Source of the DNA: Ardenticatenaceae bacterium | GTDB taxonomy: Bacteria > Chloroflexota > Anaerolineae > Promineifilales > Promineifilaceae | Length of the DNA stretch: 64,000 nt | Direction: 5' to 3' | NCBI GenBank assembly: GCA_020634235.1 | Contig: JACKCB010000001.1 | Span: 248,001-312,000, forward strand | Shown: positions 22,758 through 32,174 of the stretch, in pieces | Numbering within the stretch: position 1 is the stretch's first letter | Layout of the letters: every line of letters starts with the position of its first letter | The notes under the pieces: generated by a model | Told to the model about the DNA's origin: nothing | Database searches by the model: none | The model's input: only the letters and a program-made list of their open reading frames with translations | Made by a program: the position numbers and the translations under genes

Positions 22758-24647
22758 TCAATCCGCCTTGTCCCAGTCCCCACGGTCCGCCAGCCGGAAC
22801 CAGACCTGCATCCGGCCGGGGTCCCGATTAGCCCAGGCAAAATACGGTACGGCCGTCAGATGATACCGTTCCCCCGGCCGCGCGGGCGCTGCCGCCCGGT
22901 AAAGCGCACCCTGCCACTCTGCCCCCGGCCGGGTCACCACCCCCGGCACCCGCAGCCCCACCATCCCCGGCAAACCGGCCACAGCCACCATCCCGGCCGG
23001 GGCCGCCCGCAGCGCCACATCGCGCACATCCACCCCCGGATTGTCTACCGCCTCCGCGCAATACAACAACGGCCCCCGCATCAGCGCCACCCGGCCGGTG
23101 AGGCTGGTCACGTGCGGATGGGCCACCACGAGGCGCGGCGGCATTGGCAGCGCCAGCCGCACCTGCTCGCCCGGCTGCCACGCCCGGCGCAGCGCCAGCG
23201 TGCCCGGCCTCACCTGAAGGGCCGGATCGGCCACCGCCAGCCGCTGGCCATCCCCCACCACCAGTTCCACATCTTCCGCTGCACACCAGGCGGGCAGCCG
23301 CAAAAACAAGGTCACCCGGCCGGGCCGCGCCACTGTCTCCCAGGTAAAGGTCAGTTCGCCCGCCCAGGGATAATTCGTCTCCAGCCGCAGCCTGCCAAAG
23401 GGCGTTGTCACCCGGCCGGCCACATAAAGATGCACCCACAGCCCCTCCGCCGACGTGCTGTAGCAGTAGCCGGGCAGCGCCGCCAGCAGCCGGGCCAGGT
23501 TCGGTGGGCAGCAGGCACACTCAAACCAGGGCTGCCGGCGGTGCCGGCCATCACTGGCCAGCGGATTGTCGTAGAAATAGCCCAGGCCATCCAGCGACCA
23601 ACCGGCCAGCACGCCATTGTACAACGCCTGCTCCAGCACATCGGCATAACGGGCCGCGCCATCCAGTTGCAGCATACGCCACTGCCACAGCACGTTGGCC
23701 ACCGCAGCGCACGTCTCGGCATAGGCCGTGCCGTTGGGCAGCTCATAATCACCGCCAAATGCCTCGCCGCCGGCCCGCGCCCCCACACCGCCGCTCAGGT
23801 ACATCTGCCGCGTGGTCATCTGCCACCACTGCCGCTCCAGGGCAGCCCGCAGGGCCGGCTCGCCCGTTTCCGCCAGCAAGTCGGCGGCAGCCATGTTCAG
23901 GTACAAGGCGCGCACCGCATGCCCGGCCGGGGCCGGCAGCTCGCGGAACGGCAGATGATCCTGGTGGTAAACCCGGCCACCAACCAGCCCCCGGCCGCGC
24001 AAATCCAGGAAACGCTGCGCCTGCGCCAGATAAGTGCCGTTACCGGTGACGCGATACAACGCCACCAGCGCCAGCTCAATCTCCTCATGCCCTGGCACAG
24101 CCGCCTGCCCGGCCGGGCCAAAACGGTCGCAGATATGGTCCGCCAGGCGGATGGCCACCCGCAAGAAGTTGTCCCGGCCGGTGGCCCGGTAATGGGCCAC
24201 CGCCGCTTCAATCAGGTGGCCAGCACAGTACAGCTCATGCTTGTTAGCCAGGTCCTGCCAGCGCTCGCCTGCCCGCTCAAACATGAAATAGCTGTTGACG
24301 TAGCCATCCGGCTGCTGCGCCGCCGCAACCGCCGCGATCACGCCATCAGCCATCTGCGCCAGGGTCACGTCGGGCGCCTCGGCCGCCAGCCAGGCCACCG
24401 CCTCCAGCCACTTGTACACATCAGAGTCATTGTAGTAGCGCCCCTGGAACGGCTGGTCCAACCAGCCGGCCGCGCGGTGCAGGTTCTGCACCCGGCCGGT
24501 CGCTTCGCACTGGGCATACTGCGCCGGCAGACTCACCGCACGCAGCAGCGCCCGCCGCGGCCGCCAAAATGCATCCTCAAACGTGACCGCCGTCAACGGC
24601 ACCGGCCGGAGCTGGCTGCCCGTTAACGGCTGTCGCTCAACGCTCAT
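22758..24647 (-). CDS. GH127-family glycoside hydrolase, beta-L-arabinofuranosidase type
   Basis: A 629-residue cytoplasmic-looking enzyme (no signal peptide). The (alpha/alpha)6 barrel has the Zn-thiolate site of the family: AYAETCAAVAN (Glu and Cys) and FECACCPPN (Cys pair, the second region holding the nucleophile). The family removes beta-L-arabinofuranose from plant arabinans or hydroxyproline glycans. Early motifs YNDSDVYKWLEA and QQPDGYVNSYF also fit. It lies 55 bp downstream of the reductase-like gene; no dedicated transporter is beside it. Confidence 0.85.
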   Translation of the reverse strand: MSVERQPLTGSQLRPVPLTAVTFEDAFWRPRRALLRAVSLPAQYAQCEATGRVQNLHRAAGWLDQPFQGRYYNDSDVYKWLEAVAWLAAEAPDVTLAQMADGVIAAVAAAQQPDGYVNSYFMFERAGERWQDLANKHELYCAGHLIEAAVAHYRATGRDNFLRVAIRLADHICDRFGPAGQAAVPGHEEIELALVALYRVTGNGTYLAQAQRFLDLRGRGLVGGRVYHQDHLPFRELPAPAGHAVRALYLNMAAADLLAETGEPALRAALERQWWQMTTRQMYLSGGVGARAGGEAFGGDYELPNGTAYAETCAAVANVLWQWRMLQLDGAARYADVLEQALYNGVLAGWSLDGLGYFYDNPLASDGRHRRQPWFECACCPPNLARLLAALPGYCYSTSAEGLWVHLYVAGRVTTPFGRLRLETNYPWAGELTFTWETVARPGRVTLFLRLPAWCAAEDVELVVGDGQRLAVADPALQVRPGTLALRRAWQPGEQVRLALPMPPRLVVAHPHVTSLTGRVALMRGPLLYCAEAVDNPGVDVRDVALRAAPAGMVAVAGLPGMVGLRVPGVVTRPGAEWQGALYRAAAPARPGERYHLTAVPYFAWANRDPGRMQVWFRLADRGDWDKAD

Positions 24648-24702
24648 CGCGCATCACCACCGCCTCATCCGCAGCAAATCACCCGTACACCTCTTCACCC
24701 CT

Positions 24703-26892
24703 TCATCCCTGCCGCCGCCGCCGCGTCAGCGCCACCACCGCCACCCCCGCCGCCGCCGCAACCCCGGCCACCACCGGCCAGTTGGGGCCACTGCTCGCCT
24801 TCACCCCCTTGGCCATCACCGGCATGGCGGCGATCTTCTCGCTGGCTTCAGCTTGCATCCGCGCAAACCCGGCCGGGTCGGCCCGCAGCTTCTCCGCCAA
24901 CACCTGTATCGCCGCCACATCCTCATCCGTGATGTACTTGCCAAAGGAGCGCAGCCCGGCCAGTTGGAACTGGTGCTTCTTAAAGAGGCGATAAATCTCC
25001 TTCACCCGCTCAATCGTGATGTTGCGCCCCAGGGTATAATCCTCAAAGCGCCCTTCCATGGCCAGCAGCGCCGTCTCCGCCAGGCAGGCATAGGCCGTCT
25101 TGGGCGGCAGGCCAATGTCGTAGCCAAAATCAATGTCGCCGGGAATAAGCACCTCGCCGCTCTCCAGCACCAGCACGTCGGGGCGCAGGGCCGCCTCCGC
25201 CTCGCTGATGTCGGGCGGGCGAGCCACGTCGCAAATCACCGCCCCAGGCTTGCATTTGGTGATGTCCACCACTCGCTGCCCAAAGGCCGACGTAGCCGTC
25301 ACAATCAGGTCGCAACTGCCCAGGAACTCATCCGGCCGGGTAGCAATGGCCACCTTAGCCCCCGGTGTCTCCTCCTGAATCACCCGCTTCAGCTCAATCA
25401 GCCGCTCCGGCTCAATCGAGACCAGCACCACGTCGAATATGGCCTGGGCCAGCAGGCGGGAACAGATCGCACCGATAGAACCGGTCGCGCCGACAATCAT
25501 CACCCGCCCTTTGGTCAGATCCTTCACGCCCAGCTTGATGGCCGCCTGCTTGGCCGCCTCCAGCGTGGCCGCCACCGTCAGGCTGTTGCCACTGGTAATG
25601 GCGATATCCGCCTCATGAGCCACAGTGATGCCCGCATCCCCCACCACGCTCGTAAACGCCCCCAAACCCATGATGCGTGCCCCGCGCCGTTCGGCCATCT
25701 TGGCCGCCATATTCAGCCGCTTGTAGGTAAACTGCTCCCCGCGTGACATCATCTGCCGCGGCGTCGCCCCCAGGCTGAACAGATAACCCTCAATCTTCTG
25801 GCCAGTGGTGGGCGACTGCCCGCCGGTAACGCGCGACAAATACATGGGCGGGATGTTAGCCGCCACCGATTCCACCAGGCTGTCCGGCAGGTATCTGGTC
25901 CAGCGAAATGGCTTATAAGAATGGATGAAGCCCACATCCAGCGGATGGATGACAAAGGCAAAGCGATTGATGCCCGCCTCGGCCGGCTGCAGGTAGCGCA
26001 CAGCCGGCGTCCAGTCAATATCGGCCATCAGGTCCAGGTAAGTATCCTCGGTGAGAGGCATATCCGGCCGGGTACGCAGCGCCACCAACACCGCCTCAAT
26101 CGTCGCCGCCGACCAGCGCCCCAGCTCGCCCCGCCCATCCAGCGCCGGCATCATGGTCACGGCAATGGTCACGCCCCGGTCGCGCAGGTCAGCCAGGTCC
26201 TCCTCGGTCGCCGATTCCACCACCACCGTCTTGTGCTTCAGATCGGCCGGGGCATAGCGGCGGATGGCCCCAATGTCGCCGGCCAACAGGTCAGCCCATT
26301 CGAACGGCGCTGTGGCCCGCGGTACGCCGGCATCGCCCGCCTGGGGCAGCAAGCGGCGGAAGGGGGCGTCTTTGAGCTGCTCCAAAGTGCGTGGCGCGGC
26401 CTGCTCCAGGGTCTGGCGGCTGCCCACCCCGGGGAACTGCGGCAGCGCAAAGTAAACCACCGGATCGGCGTAGCGCACGGTGGCACTGCGCCGGGCCAGT
26501 GCCTGGGCCAGGCCGCTGTGGTTCAGGCCGGGCACCATCAGGATGCGCTTCTGGGCGAAGATGCCGGGTTGGGCCCGGTCGGCCAAAATCACGCTCCAGC
26601 GCTCCAGCCCGGCACGGATGCCGTGGCCATCTACTACCGGCGTCTTCTGCGCCCCGGCCGGGAGCGTTTCCCCTATCTCGTGCGGCCGGCGGGCCGGCCC
26701 CAACTCCAGCATCGCCGGCATCCCTTCCAGGGCAATAGCATCCACCCGGCCATCATAAGCCGCCAGGTATTCCAGCACCCGGCCGGGATCGCCCTGGCAG
26801 CCCAACCGTTCAATCGCCACAACCTGGTCCAGAAAAGTGACCTCTTCGGTCCGTTGTTCCTCATTCAGATGCAACACCAGCACTTTTTTCAT
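24703..26892 (-). CDS. Acyl-ACP-reductase-like protein with unknown N-terminal half and C-terminal anchor
   Basis: A 729-residue protein. The N-terminal half (to about 365) is not recognised. The second half resembles cyanobacterial long-chain acyl-ACP reductase: MGLGAFTSVVGDAG, a Rossmann motif MIVGATGSIGAICSRLLAQ, and a tail TAYACLAETALLAMEGRFEDYTLGRN. The C terminus is one helix followed by LTRRRRQG. The start at ATG 26892 has AGAGGG four bases upstream. An NADPH-dependent fatty aldehyde-forming or related dehydrogenase role is inferred. I could not verify the nucleophilic Cys, so activity is uncertain. Confidence 0.6.
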   Translation of the reverse strand: MKKVLVLHLNEEQRTEEVTFLDQVVAIERLGCQGDPGRVLEYLAAYDGRVDAIALEGMPAMLELGPARRPHEIGETLPAGAQKTPVVDGHGIRAGLERWSVILADRAQPGIFAQKRILMVPGLNHSGLAQALARRSATVRYADPVVYFALPQFPGVGSRQTLEQAAPRTLEQLKDAPFRRLLPQAGDAGVPRATAPFEWADLLAGDIGAIRRYAPADLKHKTVVVESATEEDLADLRDRGVTIAVTMMPALDGRGELGRWSAATIEAVLVALRTRPDMPLTEDTYLDLMADIDWTPAVRYLQPAEAGINRFAFVIHPLDVGFIHSYKPFRWTRYLPDSLVESVAANIPPMYLSRVTGGQSPTTGQKIEGYLFSLGATPRQMMSRGEQFTYKRLNMAAKMAERRGARIMGLGAFTSVVGDAGITVAHEADIAITSGNSLTVAATLEAAKQAAIKLGVKDLTKGRVMIVGATGSIGAICSRLLAQAIFDVVLVSIEPERLIELKRVIQEETPGAKVAIATRPDEFLGSCDLIVTATSAFGQRVVDITKCKPGAVICDVARPPDISEAEAALRPDVLVLESGEVLIPGDIDFGYDIGLPPKTAYACLAETALLAMEGRFEDYTLGRNITIERVKEIYRLFKKHQFQLAGLRSFGKYITDEDVAAIQVLAEKLRADPAGFARMQAEASEKIAAMPVMAKGVKASSGPNWPVVAGVAAAAGVAVVALTRRRRQG

Positions 26893-27171
26893 AGTACCCT
26901 CTCGCAAGTGATCTGCCGTTCAGGAAGCCAGCCAGTCAACCACTAACTGAAGAGCTGACAGGCCAACACGCCTCCCAGCATAGCACATTGCCCGGCCGGG
27001 GGGCACAGATAATCAGCACCTTTGTCACGTGAACTCTGTCACCTCTGGCCAGGGTAAAGTGGCGACGGTGCCGCTTTCCCGGCCGGGGCTTTATTGTCAG
27101 CCGCGGGCATTGTACAATGGACCTGGCAAACATGCCGGCGCAGCAGCGCCTGCCTACCGGAGAAAATAGCA

Positions 27172-28107
27172 ATGAAACAACAAGCCCGCTTTCGCGGCTG
27201 CCTGCTGGGGTTGGCCACCGGCGATGCCGTCGGCACCGTCCTGGAATTCAAGACCCCAGGCAGCTTCACCCCCATCGAGGATATGGTTGGCGGCGGCCCT
27301 TTCCGGCTCCGGCCGGGGCAGTGGACCGACGACACCAGCATGGCCCTCTGCCTGGCCGCCAGCCTGGCCGAGAAGCAAGCCTTCGACCCCGCCGACCAGA
27401 TGGATCGCTACCTGCGCTGGTGGCAGGAAGGCTACATGAGCAGCACCGGCCACTGCTTCGACATTGGCAGCACCGTCAGCGCTGCCCTGAGCCGCTACCG
27501 GCAAACCGGCAACCCATTCAGCGGCTCAACCGACCCGCAAACGGCCGGCAACGGCTCGCTGATGCGCCTGGCCCCCGTGCCGCTCTTCTTCGCCGCCGAC
27601 GCCGCCCAGGCCATCCACTGGGCCGGCGAAAGCTCACGCACCACCCACGGCGCGGCAACCGCCGTAGATGCCTGCCGCTACTTTGGCGGGCTGCTGCTGG
27701 GGGCGCTGCACAGCGTGGCCAAAGAAACACTGCTGGCCGCCCACTACTGTCCCGTCCCCGGCTTCTGGGCCGCGTACCCGCTGGCCGCAGAAATCGACGA
27801 AATCGCCGCCGGCTCCTTCAAACAGCGCCAACCGCCGCAGATTAAGGGCAGCGGCTACGTGGTGCGCTCCCTGGAGGCAGCGCTGTGGGCCTTTTATCAC
27901 AGCGACAGCTTCCGCCAGGGCTGCCTGCTGGCAGCCAACCTGGGCGACGATGCCGACACCACTGCGGCTATTTACGGCCAACTCGCCGGGGCGTATTACG
28001 GGGAAGCGGGCATCCCGGCCGGGTGGCGCCGCCAACTCGCCCTGTACGAAACCATCGCGGGGCTGGCCGACCAGCTCTACGACCATTACACCGCCCAACC
28101 GGCGTAG
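27172..28107 (+). CDS. ADP-ribosylglycohydrolase family protein
   Basis: A 311-residue all-helical enzyme of the DraG/ARH fold that removes ADP-ribose from proteins or small molecules using two Mg or Mn ions. Metal motifs are present: GLATGDAVG near the start, WTDDTSMAL (TDDT) at about residue 60, and LGDDADTTAAIYGQLAGAYYG near residue 265. The start at ATG 27172 (KQQARFRGCLLGL) has GGAGA about eight bases upstream. It is transcribed alone ahead of the pan genes. Confidence 0.88.
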   Translation: MKQQARFRGCLLGLATGDAVGTVLEFKTPGSFTPIEDMVGGGPFRLRPGQWTDDTSMALCLAASLAEKQAFDPADQMDRYLRWWQEGYMSSTGHCFDIGSTVSAALSRYRQTGNPFSGSTDPQTAGNGSLMRLAPVPLFFAADAAQAIHWAGESSRTTHGAATAVDACRYFGGLLLGALHSVAKETLLAAHYCPVPGFWAAYPLAAEIDEIAAGSFKQRQPPQIKGSGYVVRSLEAALWAFYHSDSFRQGCLLAANLGDDADTTAAIYGQLAGAYYGEAGIPAGWRRQLALYETIAGLADQLYDHYTAQPA

Positions 28108-28203
28108 AAGTTGGATCGATCTGCGTTCCAGGGCACAGTCACTACCCGGCCGGGTGGCTACAATATGTGACAATAACCGCCACTGCCACGTGAGGAAATC
28201 ATC

Positions 28204-29052
28204 ATGCGCAAAACAACCATTCTCGATTTGCAGCAGAAGAAGGGGCGGGATGAGCCAATCACGATGTTGACCGCCTACGACTACTCTTCCGCCCTGCTGG
28301 TCGATGGCGCAGAAATCGACGTGATCCTGGTCGGTGACTCCCTGGGGATGGTCATGTTGGGCCTGGACAGCACCGTGCCGGTAACCATGGACGAGATGCT
28401 GCACCACTGCCGCGCCGTGGCCCGCGGCGCGCAGCGCGCCCTGCTGGTGGGCGACATGCCCTTCATGTCCTACCAGGCCGACGTGGCCGAGGCCGTGCGC
28501 AACGCCGGCCGCTTCCTCAAAGAGGCCGGCATGGACAGCGTCAAGCTGGAGGGGGGGCAGGAGATGGCCCCGGCCGTGCGGGCCATTGTCAACGCCGGCG
28601 TGCCGGTCATGGGCCACATCGGCCTCACGCCGCAGTCAGTGTCGATGCTGGGCGGCTACAAGGTGCAGGGGAAGACGGCGGCCAGCGCGGCGCGGCTGCT
28701 GCAAGATGCCCTGGCCCTCCAGGCCGCCGGCTGCTACGCCATCGTGCTAGAGGCCGTGCCCGAACCGGTGGCCGCCCTCATCAGCCAGCGGCTGGCCATT
28801 CCCACCATCGGCATTGGGGCCGGGGCAGGCTGCGATGGCCAGGTGCTGGTATACCACGACCTGCTGGGGTTGTTCGACAAGTTCCAGCCCCGCTTTGTGA
28901 AGCAGTACGCCAACCTGCGCCAGGTCATTGGCGCGGCGTTGGCCAGCTTCCGTGCGGAGGTGTTGGCCGGGCAGTTCCCGGCCGGGGAGCACACCTACCC
29001 TATGGACGAAGCTGAACTGGCCGCCTTCCTGGCCCAGCACCGCGATTCCTGA
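28204..29052 (+). CDS. panB: 3-methyl-2-oxobutanoate hydroxymethyltransferase
   Basis: A 282-residue first enzyme of pantothenate synthesis, adding a hydroxymethyl group from methylene-THF to ketoisovalerate. Motifs: MLTAYDYSSA, VGDSLGMVMLG (metal-binding Asp), VKLEGGQE, GHIGLTPQSV, and IPTIGIGAG. GAGG lies eight bases before the ATG. It is followed by panE after 21 bp and then panC, giving a three-gene run from ketoisovalerate to pantothenate. panD is not in the window. Confidence 0.95.
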   Translation: MRKTTILDLQQKKGRDEPITMLTAYDYSSALLVDGAEIDVILVGDSLGMVMLGLDSTVPVTMDEMLHHCRAVARGAQRALLVGDMPFMSYQADVAEAVRNAGRFLKEAGMDSVKLEGGQEMAPAVRAIVNAGVPVMGHIGLTPQSVSMLGGYKVQGKTAASAARLLQDALALQAAGCYAIVLEAVPEPVAALISQRLAIPTIGIGAGAGCDGQVLVYHDLLGLFDKFQPRFVKQYANLRQVIGAALASFRAEVLAGQFPAGEHTYPMDEAELAAFLAQHRDS

Positions 29053-29073
29053 GCCAGGCCGCCAGCCACCCAT

Positions 29074-30027
29074 ATGGACCACTTCCCACGGATTGGCATC
29101 ATCGGCATCGGGGCCATGGGCTGCCTCTTTGCCGCCCGGCTGTCCCCCCTGGCCAGCGTCACCTTGCTGGGGCATTGGCCGGCCCAGCTTCAGGCAGTGC
29201 GCCACGCCGGCCTGGCACTCATCACCCCGGAAGGCGAAACCGTTCACCGCCGCGTGCCGGCGGTAGAGAGCACCACCGCCGAGGCTCCGGTTGATCTGGC
29301 CCTGATCCTGGTAAAGAGCCACCAGACGACCACCGCGGCCGAAGCGGCACGGCTGTGGTTAGCCCCGGCCGGGATCGCCATCACGCTGCAAAATGGGCTG
29401 GGCAACCGGGAGATTCTGGCGGCGGCCCTAGGCCCCGGCCGGGTGGGGCTGGGCATCACCACCGAGGGCGCGACCATCGTCCGGCCGGGGGTGGTACGCC
29501 ACGCCGGCCGGGGAATGACCCATCTGGCGGCCCCGGCCGGGGCCGCCACCACCCCGCTGGTCGCTGCCCTGGCGGCGCTGCTGCGGCAGGCCGGCTTCAC
29601 CACCCACCTGGTTGAGCATGTGGACAGCCTGGTGTGGGGCAAACTGGCCGTCAACGCCGGCATTAACCCGCTCACCGCCCTGCTCAACGTGCCGAATGGC
29701 TACCTGGCCCAAGACCCGCGGGCCAGGCGCATTATGATGGCCGCGGCCGCCGAAACCGCTGCCGTGGCCGCGGCCCAGGGCATCCCCCTGCCCTATGCCA
29801 GCGCGCCGCAGCGCGCCCTGGCCGTGGCCCAGGCCACCGCCGCCAACCACTCATCCATGCTGCAAGATGTGCGCCAGGGCCGCCCGACCGAGATCGAGGC
29901 AATTTGTGGCGCAATTGCACGGGTCGGGCAACAATGGAGCGTGCCTACGCCGGTTAACACCGCCCTGTGGCGGCTGGTGAAGGCCTTAGAGAACTCCAAA
30001 ATCGATGGGTTGAGTCACATAGCGTAA
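29074..30027 (+). CDS. panE: 2-dehydropantoate 2-reductase
   Basis: A 317-residue NADPH-dependent ketopantoate reductase. The N-terminal Rossmann motif is IGIIGIGAMGCLFAARL. LILVKSHQT and LQNGLGNRE are the substrate-domain motifs, and the catalytic Lys lies in WGKLAVNAGINPLTALL. The C-terminal SSMLQDVRQGRPTEIEAICG is also family-typical. It lies between panB and panC, so the pathway assignment is firm. Confidence 0.93.
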   Translation: MDHFPRIGIIGIGAMGCLFAARLSPLASVTLLGHWPAQLQAVRHAGLALITPEGETVHRRVPAVESTTAEAPVDLALILVKSHQTTTAAEAARLWLAPAGIAITLQNGLGNREILAAALGPGRVGLGITTEGATIVRPGVVRHAGRGMTHLAAPAGAATTPLVAALAALLRQAGFTTHLVEHVDSLVWGKLAVNAGINPLTALLNVPNGYLAQDPRARRIMMAAAAETAAVAAAQGIPLPYASAPQRALAVAQATAANHSSMLQDVRQGRPTEIEAICGAIARVGQQWSVPTPVNTALWRLVKALENSKIDGLSHIA

Positions 30028-30098
30028 GGCGCAAGTAATGCTGCCGGTCAGGATGCAGCCCAAACGCCCGGTTTTGCGCGCGCCGCAGGAGGTTTGCC

Positions 30099-30938
30099 AT
30101 GATAGTAACCGCCGAGATAAGTGAGGTGCGACTGACGCGCTGGGCTGCGCCAGCGGCAACCTGGGGGTTGGTGCCAACGATGGGCTATTTGCACGAGGGG
30201 CACCTGTCGCTGGTGCGGCGGGCGAGAGCGGAGAATGATCGCCTGGCGGCGTCCATTTATGTAAACCCAACCCAGTTTGCCCCGCACGAAGACCTGGCTA
30301 CCTACCCGCGGGACCTGGCCCGCGATCTGGCCCTGCTGGAGGCAGAAGGGGTGGACCTGGTGTTTACGCCGGGGGATGAGGTGATGTACCCGGCCGGGTT
30401 TCAAACCTACGTGCAGGTAGAGCAGCTCACCCGGCCGCTGGAAGGCGCTTCGCGGCCCACCCACTTCCGCGGCGTCACCACCGTGGTGGCCAAGCTGTTC
30501 AACGTCATCCAACCCACCCGGGCCTACTTTGGCCAGAAGGATGCCCAGCAAAGCGTGGTCATTCGCCGCATGGCTGCCGACCTCAACTTCAACGTAGAGG
30601 TCATCGTCTGCCCCATCGTGCGGGAAGCGGATGGCCTGGCCATGAGTTCACGCAATGCGCGGCTAACCCCTGAGCAGCGCCAGCAGGCCAGCGTGCTGCA
30701 CGAGGCGCTGTACACCGCCATGACCGCGCTCCTGGACGGCGAACAGGACGGGGATGCTCTGCGAGCCATCATGGGCCAGACGGTGCAAACCCGGTCGCTG
30801 GCCCGGCTAGACTACGCCAGCGCGGCCGACCCGCTCACGCTGCAAGAACTAAGCCAGGTCCGGGGGGATGTCCTGTTCTCGCTGGCGGTGTTTTTTGGTA
30901 ATGTCCGCCTCATCGACAACCTGCTGGTAACCCGCTAA
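30099..30938 (+). CDS. panC: Pantothenate synthetase (pantoate-beta-alanine ligase)
   Basis: A 279-residue ATP-dependent ligase. The HIGH-like motif lies in PTMGYLHEGHLSLVRRA. SIYVNPTQFAPHEDL, YFGQKDAQQ and a KMSKS-like MSSRNARL follow. GCAGGAGGTTTGCC supplies the ribosome site. It closes the panB-panE-panC run. Its beta-alanine must come from elsewhere. Confidence 0.95.
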   Translation: MIVTAEISEVRLTRWAAPAATWGLVPTMGYLHEGHLSLVRRARAENDRLAASIYVNPTQFAPHEDLATYPRDLARDLALLEAEGVDLVFTPGDEVMYPAGFQTYVQVEQLTRPLEGASRPTHFRGVTTVVAKLFNVIQPTRAYFGQKDAQQSVVIRRMAADLNFNVEVIVCPIVREADGLAMSSRNARLTPEQRQQASVLHEALYTAMTALLDGEQDGDALRAIMGQTVQTRSLARLDYASAADPLTLQELSQVRGDVLFSLAVFFGNVRLIDNLLVTR

Positions 30939-31113
30939 CGGCCTGGCCAGGTCCCACCACCCCTCTTCATCTCCGGCCAGCGCCAGGTACACACGGGGGC
31001 AAACATTCAACTTCTGCGCAGATTCCCGGCCGGGCGCCACGATAGATTATCTTGTGCTAAAATGGTGGTTGTTGGTTGCCTTCTTACCCCAGATTTTTGC
31101 AGGAGACTGGCCC

Positions 31114-31575
31114 ATGTTCCAACATCTGCTCATCCCTTTAGATGGCTCTCCCCTGGCCGAAGCCGCCATCCCGGCCGGGGTTTCCCTGGCTACCCGGCTA
31201 AACTGCCAGATTACTTTGCTGCGTGTCAGCCATTCGCCGTACATCGCCACCAGCATGACCGGCGCGGCCACCTATGCTGAACTGCTAAACGACCTGAACC
31301 GCCAATCCCGCCTGGAAGCTGAAGCCTACCTGTCCGACCAGCGGGAAAAGCTGTTGGCGGCCGGGGTCACTCAGGTCAATCTGAGCGTGATTGAAAGCGA
31401 CCAGATTGCTGAAGCCATCCTGGCCGAAATACAGCGCAGCGACATCGACACCCTCATCATGAGCACCCACGGCCGGGGCGGCATCAGCCGCCTGGTCTTT
31501 GGCAGCGTGGCCGACAAAGTACTGCGGCAGGCAACCATTCCCATCATCCTTATCCGGGCCACGGATGCGGCCTAA
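31114..31575 (+). CDS. Universal stress protein (UspA domain)
   Basis: A 153-residue single USP domain. It starts MFQHLLIPLDGSPLAEAAIP. The ATP-binding loop HGRGGISRLVFGSVADKVLR fits G-2x-G-9x-G(S/T), so it probably binds ATP. ATG 31114 has GGAGA seven bases upstream; a longer reading from 31054 adds a spurious hydrophobic start. Its partners are unknown. Confidence 0.88.
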   Translation: MFQHLLIPLDGSPLAEAAIPAGVSLATRLNCQITLLRVSHSPYIATSMTGAATYAELLNDLNRQSRLEAEAYLSDQREKLLAAGVTQVNLSVIESDQIAEAILAEIQRSDIDTLIMSTHGRGGISRLVFGSVADKVLRQATIPIILIRATDAA

Positions 31576-31704
31576 CGTTCCGGCAAACCTCTTTTCACGC
31601 CCAGGGCGGTACGGTTCTGCCGGAGCCTCAGGTTTTGCCTGCAAAGGCACTGTCCGGCAGCACATGTTCGGCGAACCCCTGGCCAACGAGCGTGGCGTAG
31701 ACCC

Positions 31705-32163
31705 ATGAAACAGGCTGACTCTGCCCCCAACAACAACTCGCCCGAAGCTTCTCTATCGACATTTACCAGTGTGGTGGGTGCCATCCTGGCCATCTCCTAT
31801 CCGGTACTGGCCATCAGTACCCTGGCGCGGGCCGGCTACCAGCTCCTCCTGAAAGAGGGCGTCACCAACTACCTGGCGCCGTTGCTCACCGCCGTGGCCG
31901 CTGTGCTCTACTTGCTGGCCACTATCGGTTTTGCTTATCGCCGCCGCTGGAGCTGGAGATTATCGGTTACGGCATTGGGGTTGGAAACGGCGTTCACTTT
32001 CCTGGTGGGCACGCTCAGCCTGCTCATTCCGGAGGTCATTGGCCGGACGGTGTGGGCGCGGTTTGGGGCAGATTATGCCTTTTTCCCGCTCATCCAGCCG
32101 ATTTTGGGCCTGATCTGGCTTACCCGGCCGGAGGTGCTGCGCGCCTATGGAGTTCGGGAGTGA
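31705..32163 (+). CDS. Small four-helix membrane protein
   Basis: A 152-residue protein with helices around residues 20-45, 57-78, 86-107 and 120-140; the second loop is RRRW. It ends 12 bp before the convergent glpX stop. No family recognised. The ribosome site is unclear (GTGGCGTAGACCC before ATG). It could be a DUF of integral membrane proteins. Confidence 0.6.
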   Translation: MKQADSAPNNNSPEASLSTFTSVVGAILAISYPVLAISTLARAGYQLLLKEGVTNYLAPLLTAVAAVLYLLATIGFAYRRRWSWRLSVTALGLETAFTFLVGTLSLLIPEVIGRTVWARFGADYAFFPLIQPILGLIWLTRPEVLRAYGVRE

Positions 32164-32174
32164 CCCCGGCCGGG

